From contig NC_045441.1 of assembly GCF_002776525.5 (NCBI RefSeq), positions 130,119,402 to 130,183,401 of the forward strand: a DNA stretch of 64,000 bases, read 5' to 3'. The DNA comes from Piliocolobus tephrosceles (lineage: Eukaryota > Chordata > Mammalia > Primates > Cercopithecidae). Position numbers and translations under genes: made by a program. The notes beneath the pieces are model-generated. The model worked only from the letters and a program-made list of their open reading frames with translations, ran no database searches and had not been told where the DNA came from. Every line of letters begins with the position of its first letter. The first letter of the stretch is position 1. Shown here one piece after another: positions 11,283 through 22,457 of the stretch.

Positions 11283-11465
11283 GTACTAGGTGCTAAGATA
11301 TTACTCGGTTTGAATTCTTGACAGGCAAAGGGAAAATATTCTACTTTATAAACAAGACGGGGGTAGGCAAATAGTACTAGGTCCTAAAATATTATTCTGT
11401 TTGAATTCTTGACAGGCAAAGAGAAAATATTCTGCTTTATAAACGAGATGAGGGGAGGGAAATTG
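11283..11465 (+). repeat. Two-unit tandem duplication, period 91
   Basis: 'gtactaggtgctaagatatt' at 11283 is repeated as 'gtactaggtcctaaaatatt' at 11374. Both units continue with 'gtttgaattcttgacaggca' and 'aaaatattct…tttataaac' in parallel. Confidence 0.92.
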
Positions 11466-12390
11466 TTGATACTGAGCAGAAACAGTAGATATTCCAAGTC
11501 ACTTTCTCCCTCTCACTCTTTCTCTCTCACATACACACATGTGCACACTGGATGGGAACAATTCAGTTCAAAGAAATCAGCTTAATAGAAGCCCAGTAGT
11601 GGGTGTAGGGTTAGCATTCTCCATAAATGTTTTCATAGTTATATAGTTGTAATTAAGTTCTGCTTGAGAAAATTGGTTCTCACGGTGCAACCTGAGAACT
11701 TCCTTCATGGCTTCTTTACCTCCAAAGCTTGAGTGGGTCTCTGTGTCCTACAAGTCACCAATTTAATTTTTCATCCTAAGGTCCAAAGCACCTATGATAT
11801 CACTGAGATGTGGTGTCATCTCCCTGACGTCTCACTAATATGTGGTAGAAATTGGTGATCTGCATTTTTAGAAGGAAAAATAAGTATGAAATCTTTTTAT
11901 ATTTAGGTTGTTGAAGAATATCTTTTCATCTAAAGGAGATCTAATTATATTGTTTTTCTTCAAGGGGGTAGTTGTTTCTGTGTCTCCAGTATTGTGTGTG
12001 CGTGCATATGTGTGTGTACCTGTCTCAAATAAAGTAACATTTCCAGTTTGGCAACCCCCTAATTGCAGGGATTGCTAAAAAGATTATTATGCATGTTATT
12101 GCAGAGAACTCAGCACCCTATAAAGTCATGTGGCAGGAACTAGGGCATGTCTCAATTTACCACATTAATATTGCAATAAACCAACAGCTCTCTGTAAACA
12201 TCAGGGTAACGAGGACTACCTAGAGGGTGGCTTTGTAGGGTCTTGAATTTATTTTTTCAGAAAGATGGGGAAATCACAGTAGTTTCATTAATACATATTT
12301 TGTTCTTTGGCTTTTCTCCTTTCAGTCCTTATTTTAATTTCTCTTTTATTCTAATTAGAAAAGTAATACATGATGAATATAGAAAGGTTT

Positions 12391-12713
12391 TGTTTTTTTT
12401 TTGTTGTTGTTGTTGTTGTTTTTTTTTTTTTTTTTGAGATGGAGTCTTACTCTGTCACCCAGGCTGGAGTGCAGTGGCCAGATCTTGACTCACTGCAACC
12501 TCTGCCTCCTGGGTTCAAGAGATTCTCATGCCTCAGCCTCCCGAGTAGTTGGGACTACAGGTGTGCATCACCACGCCCAGCTAATTTTTGTAGTTTTAGT
12601 AGAGACAGGGTTTCACCATGTTGGCCAGCTCTCAAACTCCTGACCTCAAGTGATCCACCCACCTCGGCCTCCCAAAGTGTTGGGATTACAGGCTTGAGCC
12701 TCTACATCTGACC
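12391..12713 (-). mobile_element. Alu with long T/GTT tail
   Basis: Antisense Alu. The tail includes (TTG)n and T15. Flanks agaaaggttt (12381) and agaaagtttt (12714) form the target duplication. Confidence 0.94.
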
Positions 12714-13037
12714 AGAAAGTTTTAAAAGTGGAGAAAAGTATAAAGAAGCAGAAACTAAATAAGTTGGTATCCCATCTCCCAGTTAGAAACACTGCTAACC
12801 TTTGGAAATACTTTCTTCCAGTTTCTTTCCCCATGCATTTAAAAAAAAAAGTTATGCTCTGCTTTTTACACGTAATGTTATAGAACACACATTTTTCTTA
12901 TTTAAAAAATTATTATGCCTATCATTTCAAGTGGCTAACTAGTTAGTGTTTAACTTATGAAATTTGTCTAAACAGATCCCAAGTGTTAGATGTTAAGTTA
13001 ATGTCAAACTTTTCACTTGCATAAAAATGCTACATTG

Positions 13038-13370
13038 GCTGGGTACAGTGGCTCACGCCTGTAATCCCAGCACTTTGGGAGGCCAGCGCAGGCAGATCAT
13101 GAGGTCAGGAGTTCGAGACCAGCCTGGCCAAATGGTGAAACCCTGTCTCTGCTAAAAATACAAAAATTAGCTTGGTGTGGTGGCGTGCACCTGTAGTCCC
13201 AGCTACTCAGGAGGCAGAGGCAGGAGAACCGCTTGAACCTGGGAGGCAGCGGTTGCAGTAAGCCGAGATGGTGCCGCTGTACTCCAGCCTGGGTGACAGA
13301 GCAAGACTCTGTCTCAAAAACAAAACAAAGCAAAACAAAACAAAAAAAAAAAAAAAGAAAAAAAAACAAA
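13038..13370 (+). mobile_element. Alu with CAAAA-rich tail and terminal C run
   Basis: Sense Alu, 'ggctgggtacagtggctcac', tail (CAAAA)n then A-rich, followed by about 13-14 C at 13371-13384. Confidence 0.94.
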
Positions 13371-13439
13371 CCCCCCCCCCCCCGAAATTACAGGATCAGA
13401 AAGTAGAACATTTTAAATCCTCTTTTTAAATAATTTCAA

Positions 13440-13505
13440 GTGTCAAACAATATACCCATGTAACAAACCTGCACATGTACCCCCTATGAATCTAAAATAA
13501 GTATC
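13440..13505 (+). mobile_element. Short L1 3' end in plus orientation
   Basis: 'tatacccatgtaacaaacct' and 'gcacatgtaccccctatgaa' are the extreme 3' end of a primate L1 in plus orientation. It directly meets the 3' end of the next, oppositely oriented L1. Confidence 0.7.
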
Positions 13506-14545
13506 ACAAATTTTATTTTAGAGTTAGGAGGTACATGTACAGGTTTGTTAACATGAGTATATTGGATGATGCTGAGGTTTGGGGATGTGAATGATCCTGT
13601 CACCCAGTAGGGAGCATAATACTGAATAGGTAGCTTTTCAGGCCTTCCCCTCTTCCCCTCTCCCCCACCTCTAGCGGTCCCCATGGTCTATTATTTCCAT
13701 CTTTACGTCCATATGTGCCCAGTGCTCCCACTTATGAGTGAGAATATGCAGTATTTGGTTTTCTGTTCTTGCGTTGAATTACTTAGGATGATGGCTTCTA
13801 GCTGCATCCATGTTGCTGCAAAGGACAATAATTTTGTTCTTTTTGGTGGCTGCCTAGCATTCCATGGTATATATGTATCACATTTTCTTTATGCAATCCA
13901 CCGTTGATGGACACCTAGGCTGATTCCATGTCTTTGCTATTGCAAATAGTGGTGCAATAAACTCATGATACATATGTCTTTTGGGCAGAACTATTTATTT
14001 TTCTTTGTATATATACCCAGTAATGGGATTGCTGGATAAAATGGTAGTTCTGTTTTAGGATCTTTGAGAAATCTCCAAATTGCTTTCCACAGTGGCTGAA
14101 CTAATTTACATTCCCCCTAGCAGTGTATAAGGGTTCCCCTTTCTTTCTGCAGCCTCACCAGCATCTGTTACTTTTTGGACATTTAACAATGGCCATTTTG
14201 ACTTGTGTGAGATGGTATCTCACTGTGGTCTTGATTCACATTTCTCTGATCATTAGTGATGCTGAGCATTTTTTCACATTTGTTGACTGCTTGTATGTCT
14301 TCTTTTGAGAACTGTCTGTTCATGTCTTTTGCCCATTTTTTAATGGGATTGCTTGTTTTTTTGCTTGTTGAATTGTGCAAGTTCCTTATAGATTCTGGAC
14401 ATTAGTCTTTTGTCAGATGCATAGTTTGAGAATATTTTCTTCCATTCTGTAGGTTGTTTGTTTACCCTGTTGATAGTTTTGCTGTGCAGAAGCTCTTTAG
14501 TTTAATTAGTTCCCATTTGTCAGATTTTTTTTGGTCAGTTTTTTG
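13506..14545 (-). mobile_element. 5'-truncated primate LINE-1 (L1PA/L1PB type)
   Basis: Minus-strand L1 3' UTR ('ggtacatgtacaggtttgtt', 'tcacccagtagggagcataa') and ORF2 C-terminal text ('actgtctgttcatgtctttt', 'ttccatggtatatatgtatc') run to about 14545 ('agttcccatttgtcag'), where it is 5' truncated. Confidence 0.88.
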
Positions 14546-14744
14546 TCAGTTTTTGTTGCAATTATAAAGCCTCTTTAAACACATCATGAAATTGTTATTC
14601 GGAAAGGATATATTAGTTTTTGTTCCTACCACCAGCAATACATGAAAGAAACTGTTTTAGTACACCTTCGGTTTGGGGCATTCACATTTTAATACATCTT
14701 TGTTACATTGGTAGGTAGGCAAAGTATTATATATTTGCAGTTTT

Positions 14745-15032
14745 TTTCTTAAGAGAAGTCTTGCTCTTATCCCCCAGGTTTGAGTGCAATGGCTCTATCT
14801 CTGCTCACTGCAGCCTCTGCCTCCCAGGTTCAAACTATTCTCCTGCCTCTGCCTCCCAAGTAGCTGGGATGAAGTCACCTGCCACCACGCCAGGCTAATT
14901 TTTGTATTTTTTAGTAGAAACGAGGTTTCACCATGTTGGCCAGGCTGATCTCGAACTCCTGACCTCAGGTGATCCGCCTGCCTTGGCCTCCCAAAGTGCT
15001 GGGATTACAGGTATGAGCCACTGCACCCAGCC
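14745..15032 (-). mobile_element. Alu (S-type)
   Basis: Antisense Alu with a 15-base target duplication tatatttgcagtttt at 14730-14744 and 15033-15047. Confidence 0.95.
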
Positions 15033-15317
15033 TATATTTGCAGTTTTAATTATCAGTTATTTGATCATTAGTGAAGTTGATCATTTAATCACATGTCCAT
15101 TGTGTATTCATATTCTTTGTCCATTACTATTGAGAATTTAGAATCATTTTTAATTTTACTCATTTGTATGTGCTTATTTAGTGCTTAATCCATAATGTTT
15201 GTTTTCCTATTTCCCTCAAATGATTGCTTATATTTCAAACCTACATATATCTTTTTGATACATAGAAGTTTAAATATTTGCTCCATTCCATGTTTTCAAT
15301 CTTTTGTTTTCTCTTAT

Positions 15318-15606
15318 TATTATTATTTTTTGAGACAGAGTCTTGCCCTGTCACTCAGGCTGGAGTGCAGTGGCACGATATCGGCTCACTGCAACCTCCG
15401 CCTCCCGGGTTCAAGTGATTCTCCTGCCTCAGCCTCCTGAGTAGCTGGGATTACAGGCACATGCCACCACGCCCAACTAATTTTTTGTATTTTTAGTAGA
15501 GATGGGGTTTCACCATGTTAGCTAGGATAGTCTTGACCTCCTGACCTCGTGATCTGCCCGCCTCCCAAAGTGCTGGAATCACAGGCATGAGCCACCACAC
15601 CCAGCC
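15318..15606 (-). mobile_element. Alu
   Basis: Antisense Alu after a (TTA)n/T tail, ending 'ccaccacacccagccg'. A short deletion is present near 15558 (the usual 'ctcggcc' is missing). Confidence 0.93.
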
Positions 15607-17108
15607 GCTTTTATTATTTTTAACCTTAGAAAGTTATCTCCAGTCCTGAGATTTAATAAAGTTTTCCTCCTAGCATCTTTTGTTGTATATACATACATTA
15701 TTTAAAATGTAACGCACACACACACACCCCTACACATATACCTCACATCTACACATACACCTGAAAGTCAGAGGGTATACCAATCAACTTAAAGAAGGCA
15801 AAGGTAGTGATTCACCAAGAAGTTAAAGCTGTCCTTTATTAAGAACCAGTTGGACCACAAATTTCAATAAGAGCTTTTGAAAGAAACACTTGTTACCATG
15901 GATGAGTGGCTTGTTATGAAGAGTTGGGATGACAAAGAAGAGGCTGCTAGAGAATCCTCCTGACTGCAAATACACATTTTCACATTGAACTTGAAGCCTC
16001 CTCATGTTCTCCACTCTCTTCTTTTTTTTCTGAGTTTCTAGAAGAAATGTGTAGCAACGTTGGATCCAAGGAATGATGACTTAAAGTAGCTATGGGTTGT
16101 AGAATACAAAGTTCCTCATTTTCAAAAAAACTGAGAGCACCTAAAAGGTTAGAGAACTGGAGGAAAGCAGTCTTCTGGGAATGCCCGGGAGTCTCTTAAC
16201 ATCTTTTCCTGTGATAACAGAAGCAGGTTGTTAAATGGAAAACTTGAGTCTCAGGGTACAGAAGGTGGTCTCTGTAGTTGTGAAGCCAGAGGGAGAGGAA
16301 GTTGGAAGTTTCCCTTTTGACATGAAATAAGGGATATCATAATCAGATTACACATTCATACAATTTGAAATTCAACATGAGAAAGGTAAATATTTATACT
16401 TAATAAAATTTTATCTATACTGTGGACCTGTTTATTTTTATTTTACCCCTGTGGATTATTTAAACATTTGTTTTGGTTACCCATTTAGCAAGGACATTTC
16501 TTAAATATTGAAACTGTAACATATGTCCTCATAATCATTCTTACTTGGAAAGTGCCTAGCTGACGGGTCTCTTAGCTACTGCTTAGGTTTTATTCTTTAA
16601 CCTCTCTGAACAGCAGGCATAGTGAGTAAGAGGAACTTCTTAGTTTGTAAAGAACTGGCTTTGTAAACTCAGCCTTATAAAGTGACCACAAATTTCACAA
16701 GTCGTCGTGTGTGTCCTGTTTGAGCTCACTTGTCAAGGGTTGTTATAAAACTTGGGGTTTGGTTCTGCATCTTCAAGGGACTGTGGGTGAAACACCAGCT
16801 CTTGGAATGCCAGTTTCTTTAGCTGTAATATTGGGGCCTTGGCTAAATCACTAAGGTCGCACCTAGCTCTAAAACTTGAATTTTAAAAAATCCTGCAATT
16901 AAGAAAAATCTAACGAGCATAACTTTTCTTGTTCTTCTTTTTTACCTATATAAAAATGACATTTTAGGAGAGTCATAGAAAGCAGCCCAGAACTTTTTAG
17001 CTAATCAGGAATACTAGAAAGACAAATTTATGTTATTCCTTTAAGTAACTCTAATTGAATAGGCTGTCTCTAACTTGACTGTGTTGGTTCTCTTTTTTAG
17101 ATAGCTTT
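15607..17108. other. Intergenic stretch, nothing recognised beyond a short CA tract
   Basis: Non-repetitive to the eye apart from a (CA)n at about 15714-15727. I find no gene. Confidence 0.6.
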
Positions 17109-17167
17109 TTCTGTTTTCTTTGTTTATTAAAAATCTTGATACAATATGTACCTCATAACAATGTTTC
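17109..17167 (+). repeat. 59-base direct repeat, copy 1
   Basis: Runs from 'ttctgttttctttgttta' to 'cctcataacaatgtttc'. It recurs at 18927-18985 with one substitution. Confidence 0.95.
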
Positions 17168-17170
17168 TGT

Positions 17171-17495
17171 CAGTGACTGACCACATATAATGACAGCTTC
17201 TAACACCTAGTGACATCCAGCTGTCCTAACATGGTAGCACAATATATTACTTTTTCTATGTTTAGATACATAAATATTTATCACCGTGTTACAGTTGTTT
17301 ACAGTTTTCAGTACAGTAGCATGTTGTACCCATTTGTAGCCTAGGAGCAATAGGGTACACGATACAGCCTAGGTGTGTGGTAAGCTATACTATCTAGATT
17401 TGTGTAAGTACACTCTATGACGTTTGTACAACTACGAAATTGCCTAACGACACAGTTCTCAGAACATATATCCATTGTTAAGCAGCACATGACTG
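17171..17495 (+). mobile_element. Tigger-type DNA transposon remnant (MER8-like)
   Basis: A second copy of the element described at 32900-33196, in the opposite orientation. It starts CAGTGACTG and ends ACATGACTG. It contains 'tgtttagatacata', 'gtacagtagcatgttgtac' and 'tttgtgtaagtacactct', which are reverse complements of phrases in the other copy. It has no coding capacity. An Alu follows immediately at its right end. Confidence 0.75.
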
Positions 17496-17499
17496 TTTT

Positions 17500-17811
17500 T
17501 GTTTGTTTCTTTTTTATTTTTATCTTTTGGAGATGAGTCTTGCTGTGTTGCCCAGGCTGGAGTGCAGTGGTGTGATCTCGGCTCACTGCAACCTCAGCCT
17601 TCTGGGTTCACGCAATTCTCGTGCCTCAGTCACCTGAGTAGCTAGGACTACAGGTGCACACTGCCATGACTGGCTAATTTCTTGTATTTTAGTAGAGATG
17701 GAGTTTCACCATGTTGCCCAGGCCAGTCTTGAACACCTGAGTTCAGGCAATCTACCTGCCTTGGCCTCCCAAAATGCTAGGATTACAGGTGTGAGTCACC
17801 ACACCTGGCCA
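17500..17811 (-). mobile_element. Alu next to the Tigger-like element
   Basis: Antisense Alu with a T-rich tail starting within five bases of the transposon end and finishing 'accacacctggcc'. Confidence 0.93.
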
Positions 17812-18039
17812 GTGTGACTGTGTATAAGAAATATCTATCATATTCAATTAAATTCAAATATTTTAATAAAGAATTAAAACATTGCAAAGAATAAAAACAT
17901 ACATACTAGAATATCTTCCTACCATAAATTGTTATAGGCAAAGAAACTGGCCATGATTAAGGCACTACTGTCACCTGATGGCACATAGACTAATTACAGG
18001 AAAAGTATCGTGAAAAGTCAGATTTTTGAATGAGTGAAA

Positions 18040-18329
18040 TTTTGCTTTTTAGACGGAGTCTCACTGTCTCCCAGGCTGGAGTGCAGTGGTGCGAGCTAGG
18101 CTCACTGCAGCCTCCACCTCCCGGGTTCAAGCCATTCTCCTGCCTCAGCCTCCCGAGTAGCTGGGATTACAGGGAACCGCCACCACATCCAGGTAATTTT
18201 TGTATTCTTAGTAGAGACGGTGTTTGCCTGTGTTGGCCAGGCTAGTATTGAACTCCTCACCGCAAGAGATCCGCCCACCTCGGCCTCCCAAAGTGCTGGG
18301 ATTACAGGTGTGAGCCACTGCATCCGGCC
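18040..18329 (-). mobile_element. Alu (S/Y-type)
   Basis: Antisense Alu, 'agacggagtctcactgtctc' to 'ccactgcatccggcc'. Confidence 0.93.
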
Positions 18330-18384
18330 AAAGTTTTAGTCTTAAGTGATCCTCCAAAATTTATGTTTAAGAAGGCATCTGGCT

Positions 18385-18590
18385 GGGCGAGGTGCCTCGG
18401 CCTCATTTAATCCTCATGGCTACCCTATGAGGAAAGTACTATTATCAGCTTCATGTTACACACAAGGTAACTGAAGCACACAGAAGATGAGTAAATTACC
18501 CAATGTCATAATTAGTAGAGCTAGGATTCAAATCTAGTCTGCTTGGATTTAAAATCTGCTCGTAACCGCTGTACTCTACCACTTCTTTGT
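18385..18590 (-). mobile_element. MIR
   Basis: 'catttaatcctcatggctac', 'gaagatgagtaaattaccca' and 'agctaggattcaaatctagt' are antisense MIR text. Confidence 0.75.
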
Positions 18591-18926
18591 TGTCCATTAC
18601 TTGAATAAAATTTACTTAACAAAGTACTCATTTTTGAGTACTTAGGTAGTTTCAAAGTTATTGTTATTATAAATAATAATGTGATGGTCATTTTCGTGGC
18701 TAAATTTTTGTAAACATGTATCATTCTACTCTTGGGCTAAATTCTGAGAAGTAAAATCGAGGATCAAGTGAACTTTGCATATTTAAAGTTCATTATCTAA
18801 TTGCCTTGTGTCAGAAAGTAAGGAAATGCTCAAAGAAAGAAGGACATGTACCAATCAATACTTCCAGAAACAGATCTAAGTTATTCATTGTTTTTAACTT
18901 GATTTTCAAATTGCAAATGTCATACA

Positions 18927-18985
18927 TTCTGTTTTCTTTGTTTATAAAAAATCTTGATACAATATGTACCTCATAACAATGTTTC
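18927..18985 (+). repeat. 59-base direct repeat, copy 2
   Basis: Same text as 17109-17167 apart from one base (tata against tatt). The flanks are unrelated. Confidence 0.95.
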
Positions 18986-19220
18986 AAACAACTCTAAAGC
19001 TACTTTTTGTGTATCCTAAGATTCAGCAACAAAGTAAATATATTGTGATTAATGGGAGTCATGTGTTCCAGTGTCAAAAATATTAGTTATCAATAGGGAA
19101 AGTGGAAGGCTAATGTGAACCAGTGGTATTGGATTAGAATCGAAGGTATGGATATGAATTTATGGTTCTTTTTTTTTTTTTTTACATATTTACATAAATA
19201 TGGTATAGAAATAAATTTAA

Positions 19221-19241
19221 GTGTGTGTGTGTGTGTGTGTG
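19221..19241 (+). repeat. (GT)n microsatellite
   Basis: About ten gt units. Confidence 0.95.
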
Positions 19242-19305
19242 GTGGGGGGACATATGTATGCATTTGTGTATATATTTCCTAACCCTGTTAAGAAGGCCTA
19301 AAAGT

Positions 19306-19620
19306 AGTCTGGGCATGATGGTTCATGCCTGTAATCCCAGCACTTTGGAAGGCCGAGGTGGCAGATCTCTTGAGGTTACGAGTTCAAGACCAGCCTGGCC
19401 AACATGGGGAAACACCGTCTCTACTAAAAATACAAAAATTAGCTGGGCGTGGTGGTGTGCACCTGTAATCCCAGCTACTTGGCAGGCTGAGGCACAAGAA
19501 TCACTTGAACCTGGGAGGCCGAAGTTGCAGTGAGCTGAGATTGCACCACTGGATACCAGCCTGGTGACAGAGTGAGACTCCATCCCCCCCCCGCCAAAAA
19601 AAAAAAAAAAAAAAAAAAAA
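19306..19620 (+). mobile_element. Alu, first unit of a tandem pair
   Basis: Sense Alu ending in a run of C then about 27 A. The outer target duplication aagaaggcctaaaa is at 19290-19303. Confidence 0.95.
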
Positions 19621-19839
19621 GCCCCAGTGCGGTGGCTCACACCTGTAATCCCAGCACTTTGGGAGGCCAAGGTGGGCGGATGAGGAGTTCAAGACTAGCC
19701 TGGCCAACATGGAGAAACCATGTTTACTTGGGAGGCTGCAGCTGGAGAATAGCTTGAACCTAGGAGTGGAGGTTGCAGTGAGCCAAGATCATGCCGCTGC
19801 ATTCCAGCCTGGGACAGAACAAGACTCTGTCTCAAAAAA
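19621..19839 (+). mobile_element. Internally deleted Alu, second unit of a tandem pair
   Basis: Sense Alu joined directly to the preceding A-tail. About 90 bases are missing in its middle (text passes from 'gagaaaccatg' to 'cttgggaggctg'). The right copy of the shared target duplication follows at 19840-19853. Confidence 0.94.
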
Positions 19840-19974
19840 AAGAAGGCCTAAAAACAATGAAAGCCAGTAGCAATTAACTTCCAAATGCCATTCTTCATTA
19901 AAAAGAACCAAATATCCTTGGAGAAATGGCTGACTGCAAGGTTGGGGCTGTGAAAGTACAAAATGAGTGTAGAG

Positions 19975-20359
19975 CAGGGGTTCCAACCTCCAGACCACGG
20001 ACTGGTACTGTGCAAGGGATCTAGGTTGCGTGCTCTTTATGAGAATCTGAGGCCTGATTATTACAATGTAATGAAAATAAAAATAAAAATAAAGTACACA
20101 ATAAGTGTAATGCACTTGAATCATTCTGAAACCATCCTCCAACCCCCTGGGTCCATGGAAAAATTGTCTCCCGTGAAACAAGTCCCCAGTGCCAAAAAGG
20201 TTGAGGACCAAAAACCGGTCCCTGGTGCGCAAAAGGTTGGAGTGCACAACAAATGTAATGCACTTGAATCATTCTGAAACCATCCTTCACCCCTGGGTCC
20301 ACGGAAAAATTGTCTTCCACGAAACCGGTCCCTGGTGCCAAAAAGGTTGAGGACCGCTA
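19975..20359 (+). mobile_element. MER1-like hAT-Charlie element with an internal duplication
   Basis: The element begins CAGGGGTTCCAACC and ends AGGTTGAGGACCGCTA, the known termini of MER1-type hAT-Charlie MITEs. It is flanked by a perfect 8-base duplication, gtgtagag, at 19967-19974 and 20360-20367, the length expected for hAT. Its right part is present twice: 20098-20211 and 20247-20355 are similar in the same orientation, with a short third piece between. It does not encode a transposase. Confidence 0.85.
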
Positions 20360-20776
20360 GTGTAGAGCATCTTTGTGTCAGAAAGTAAGGAAGTGCTCAA
20401 AGATGGAGGGAACGCGTCTAAAGGATGTGGGAGCCAGCTCCACTGGGTCCCCCACTGGCCAAATCTGGGGCAATTTGTGTATCAAAATAAATGATGAGGA
20501 TAAAGAATCCATAGCAATATGGATTCTGCATCGCAATAAATAATTCTGCATCAAAGTAAATAATGAGGATAAAGAATCCATACTGATGTGAATGAATGAA
20601 AGAATGAATGAATGGGAAAAAGGGAAAACTTTCCTTGATGGTAAAATTACAACTAATTAATGTAGAAGGAATGATGGAATCAGAAAATCACCATTTCAAA
20701 GGGAAAAGTAGCAAATTAACAGTAGAGAAACTTGGCAGACATCACTTTAGCCAGTGTTCAAAGTATTTTTTGTTCT

Positions 20777-20908
20777 TTTTTTTTTTTTTTATGAGGCAGG
20801 GGTCTTGCTGTGTTGCCTAAGCTGGTCTGTAACTCTTGGGCTCAAGGAATCCTCCTACATCAGCCTTTGAGTAGCTGGGATTACAGGTGCATGCCACCTT
20901 GCCAGCCA
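20777..20908 (-). mobile_element. Half Alu (monomer)
   Basis: Antisense Alu monomer from a T run to 'gccaccttgccagcc', inserted in the old LINE. Confidence 0.88.
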
Positions 20909-21413
20909 ATAGTGTTGAAAGTTTAACATCAGTTGTAATGGGATATCATGTGCCTCCTGACGTGAAGCATTGAGAACACAACAACAGTTCTGTGAATTTG
21001 TTGCCAAAAATGGTAACCTGACTGGAATCATGAAGAAATATCAGACAAACCCAAATTGAGGGACACAAAATATCTGGACTGTATTCATCAGAAATATCAA
21101 GGTCATGAAAAACAAGGAAACACTAAGTGAGAAACTGTTTGTAATTAGAGAAGACTAAAGAAACCTGACAACTACATTCAATTCACTACCTGGGATTTTC
21201 TTTTTCCATAAAATTCGTTATTGGGGCCGTTGGTGAAATTTAAATATGGTCTATAGATTAGCTAATAATGTTTTATCAGTGTTAATGTCTTAATTATACT
21301 GATTTTAGTATTATGCTATGGTTATGTAATAGAATGTATTTAGAGAATACATGGTGAAGTATTTAGAGATAAGGGGAATCACATCTGCAACTTACCCTCA
21401 AACAGTTTTTAAA

Positions 21414-21454
21414 ATTCACACACACACACACAGACACGCACACATGCACACAGA
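21414..21454 (+). repeat. Imperfect (CA)n microsatellite
   Basis: Runs of ca with g interruptions (cagacacgcacacatgcaca), at the expected CA-rich site of the old LINE 3' end. Confidence 0.92.
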
Positions 21455-21570
21455 GATTGCAGAGGGGAAAAAAACAGAAAGAGGGAAAGATAAAACATCT
21501 ATTACAAATATTACAGATGTTAACTTTTGGGGAATCTAGGTAGAAGTTACAAAGTAATTCCTTGAACTAT

Positions 21571-21863
21571 TTTTTTTTCCCCCAAGACAGAGTCTCCCTC
21601 TGTCACCCAGGCTGGAGTGCAGTGATACGATCTTGGCTCACTGCAACCTCTGCCTCCCAGGTTCAAGCAATTCTCCTGCCTCAGCCTCCTGAGTAGCTGG
21701 GATTACAGGCACCTGCCACCACGCCTGGATAATTTTTGTATTTTTAGTAGAGACAGAGTTTCACCATGTTGGCCAGGCTAGTCTCAAAGTCCTGACCTCG
21801 TGATCTGCCCGTGTCAGCCTTCCAAAGTGTTGGGACTACAGGCATGAGACACTGCAGCCGGCC
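21571..21863 (-). mobile_element. Alu (S-type)
   Basis: Antisense full-length Alu inserted in the old LINE 3' end. Confidence 0.94.
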
Positions 21864-22164
21864 TCATCATAGTGTTTTCGTAACTTAGTATAAATCTGAA
21901 ATTTTGTCAAAATAAAAATTTAACAAAACTTAAACAATATATGAAGTGTATCTCTTTAAAAAAGGGTAAGGGATTTCAAAGTGATTTCTTATTCTTTTTT
22001 CACTATTTCCTCAAATATTATCATAATGAATAATTTGGTGAGTAGCTTTCTAAATTTTTGCTATGCATATACAAATACATGTATACGAATGTGTCTCCAT
22101 GTTTGTTCCTGTACAATTGCTAGTAGGTTCATACTCAACTATACAATAGAATATTCTGCTGCTT

Positions 22165-22457
22165 TTCTTTTTTTGAGATGGAGTCTCACTCTGCTGCCCA
22201 GGCTGGAGCGCAGTGGTGCAATCTCTGCTCACTGCAACCTCTGCCTCCCAGAGTTCAAGTGATTCTCCTCCCTCAGCCTCCTGAGTAGCTGGGATTACAG
22301 GTGCCTGCCACCACGCCTGGCTGATTTTTGCATTTTTAGTAGAGATGGGTTTTCATCATGTTGGCCCAGGCTGGTCTTGAACTCCTGACCTCAGGAGTTC
22401 TGCCTACCTTGGCCTCCCAAAGTGCTAGGATTACAGGTGTGAGCCACCATGCCTGGC
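22165..22457 (-). mobile_element. Alu (S-type)
   Basis: Antisense Alu. ctgctgctt occurs on both sides (22156-22164, 22458-22466). Confidence 0.95.

Larger units (their letters stand above)
20368..21930 (+). mobile_element. Old mammalian LINE 3' end (L1M/HAL1-like), interrupted by two Alus
   Basis: Plus-strand text such as 'cagacaaacccaaattgagg', 'aaggtcatgaaaaacaagga', 'gaagactaaagaaacctgac', 'gtgaagtatttagagataag' and the closing 'gtcaaaataaaaatttaac' matches the 3' end of an old L1-group LINE as I remember it. Alus sit at 20777-20908 and 21571-21863. The reading frames here are not genes. Confidence 0.6.

Noticed and set aside
19789..20341. Overlapping 100-150 codon frames on both strands
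   Set aside because: They are translations of the duplicated MER1-like element and an Alu; the repeated protein text mirrors the DNA duplication.
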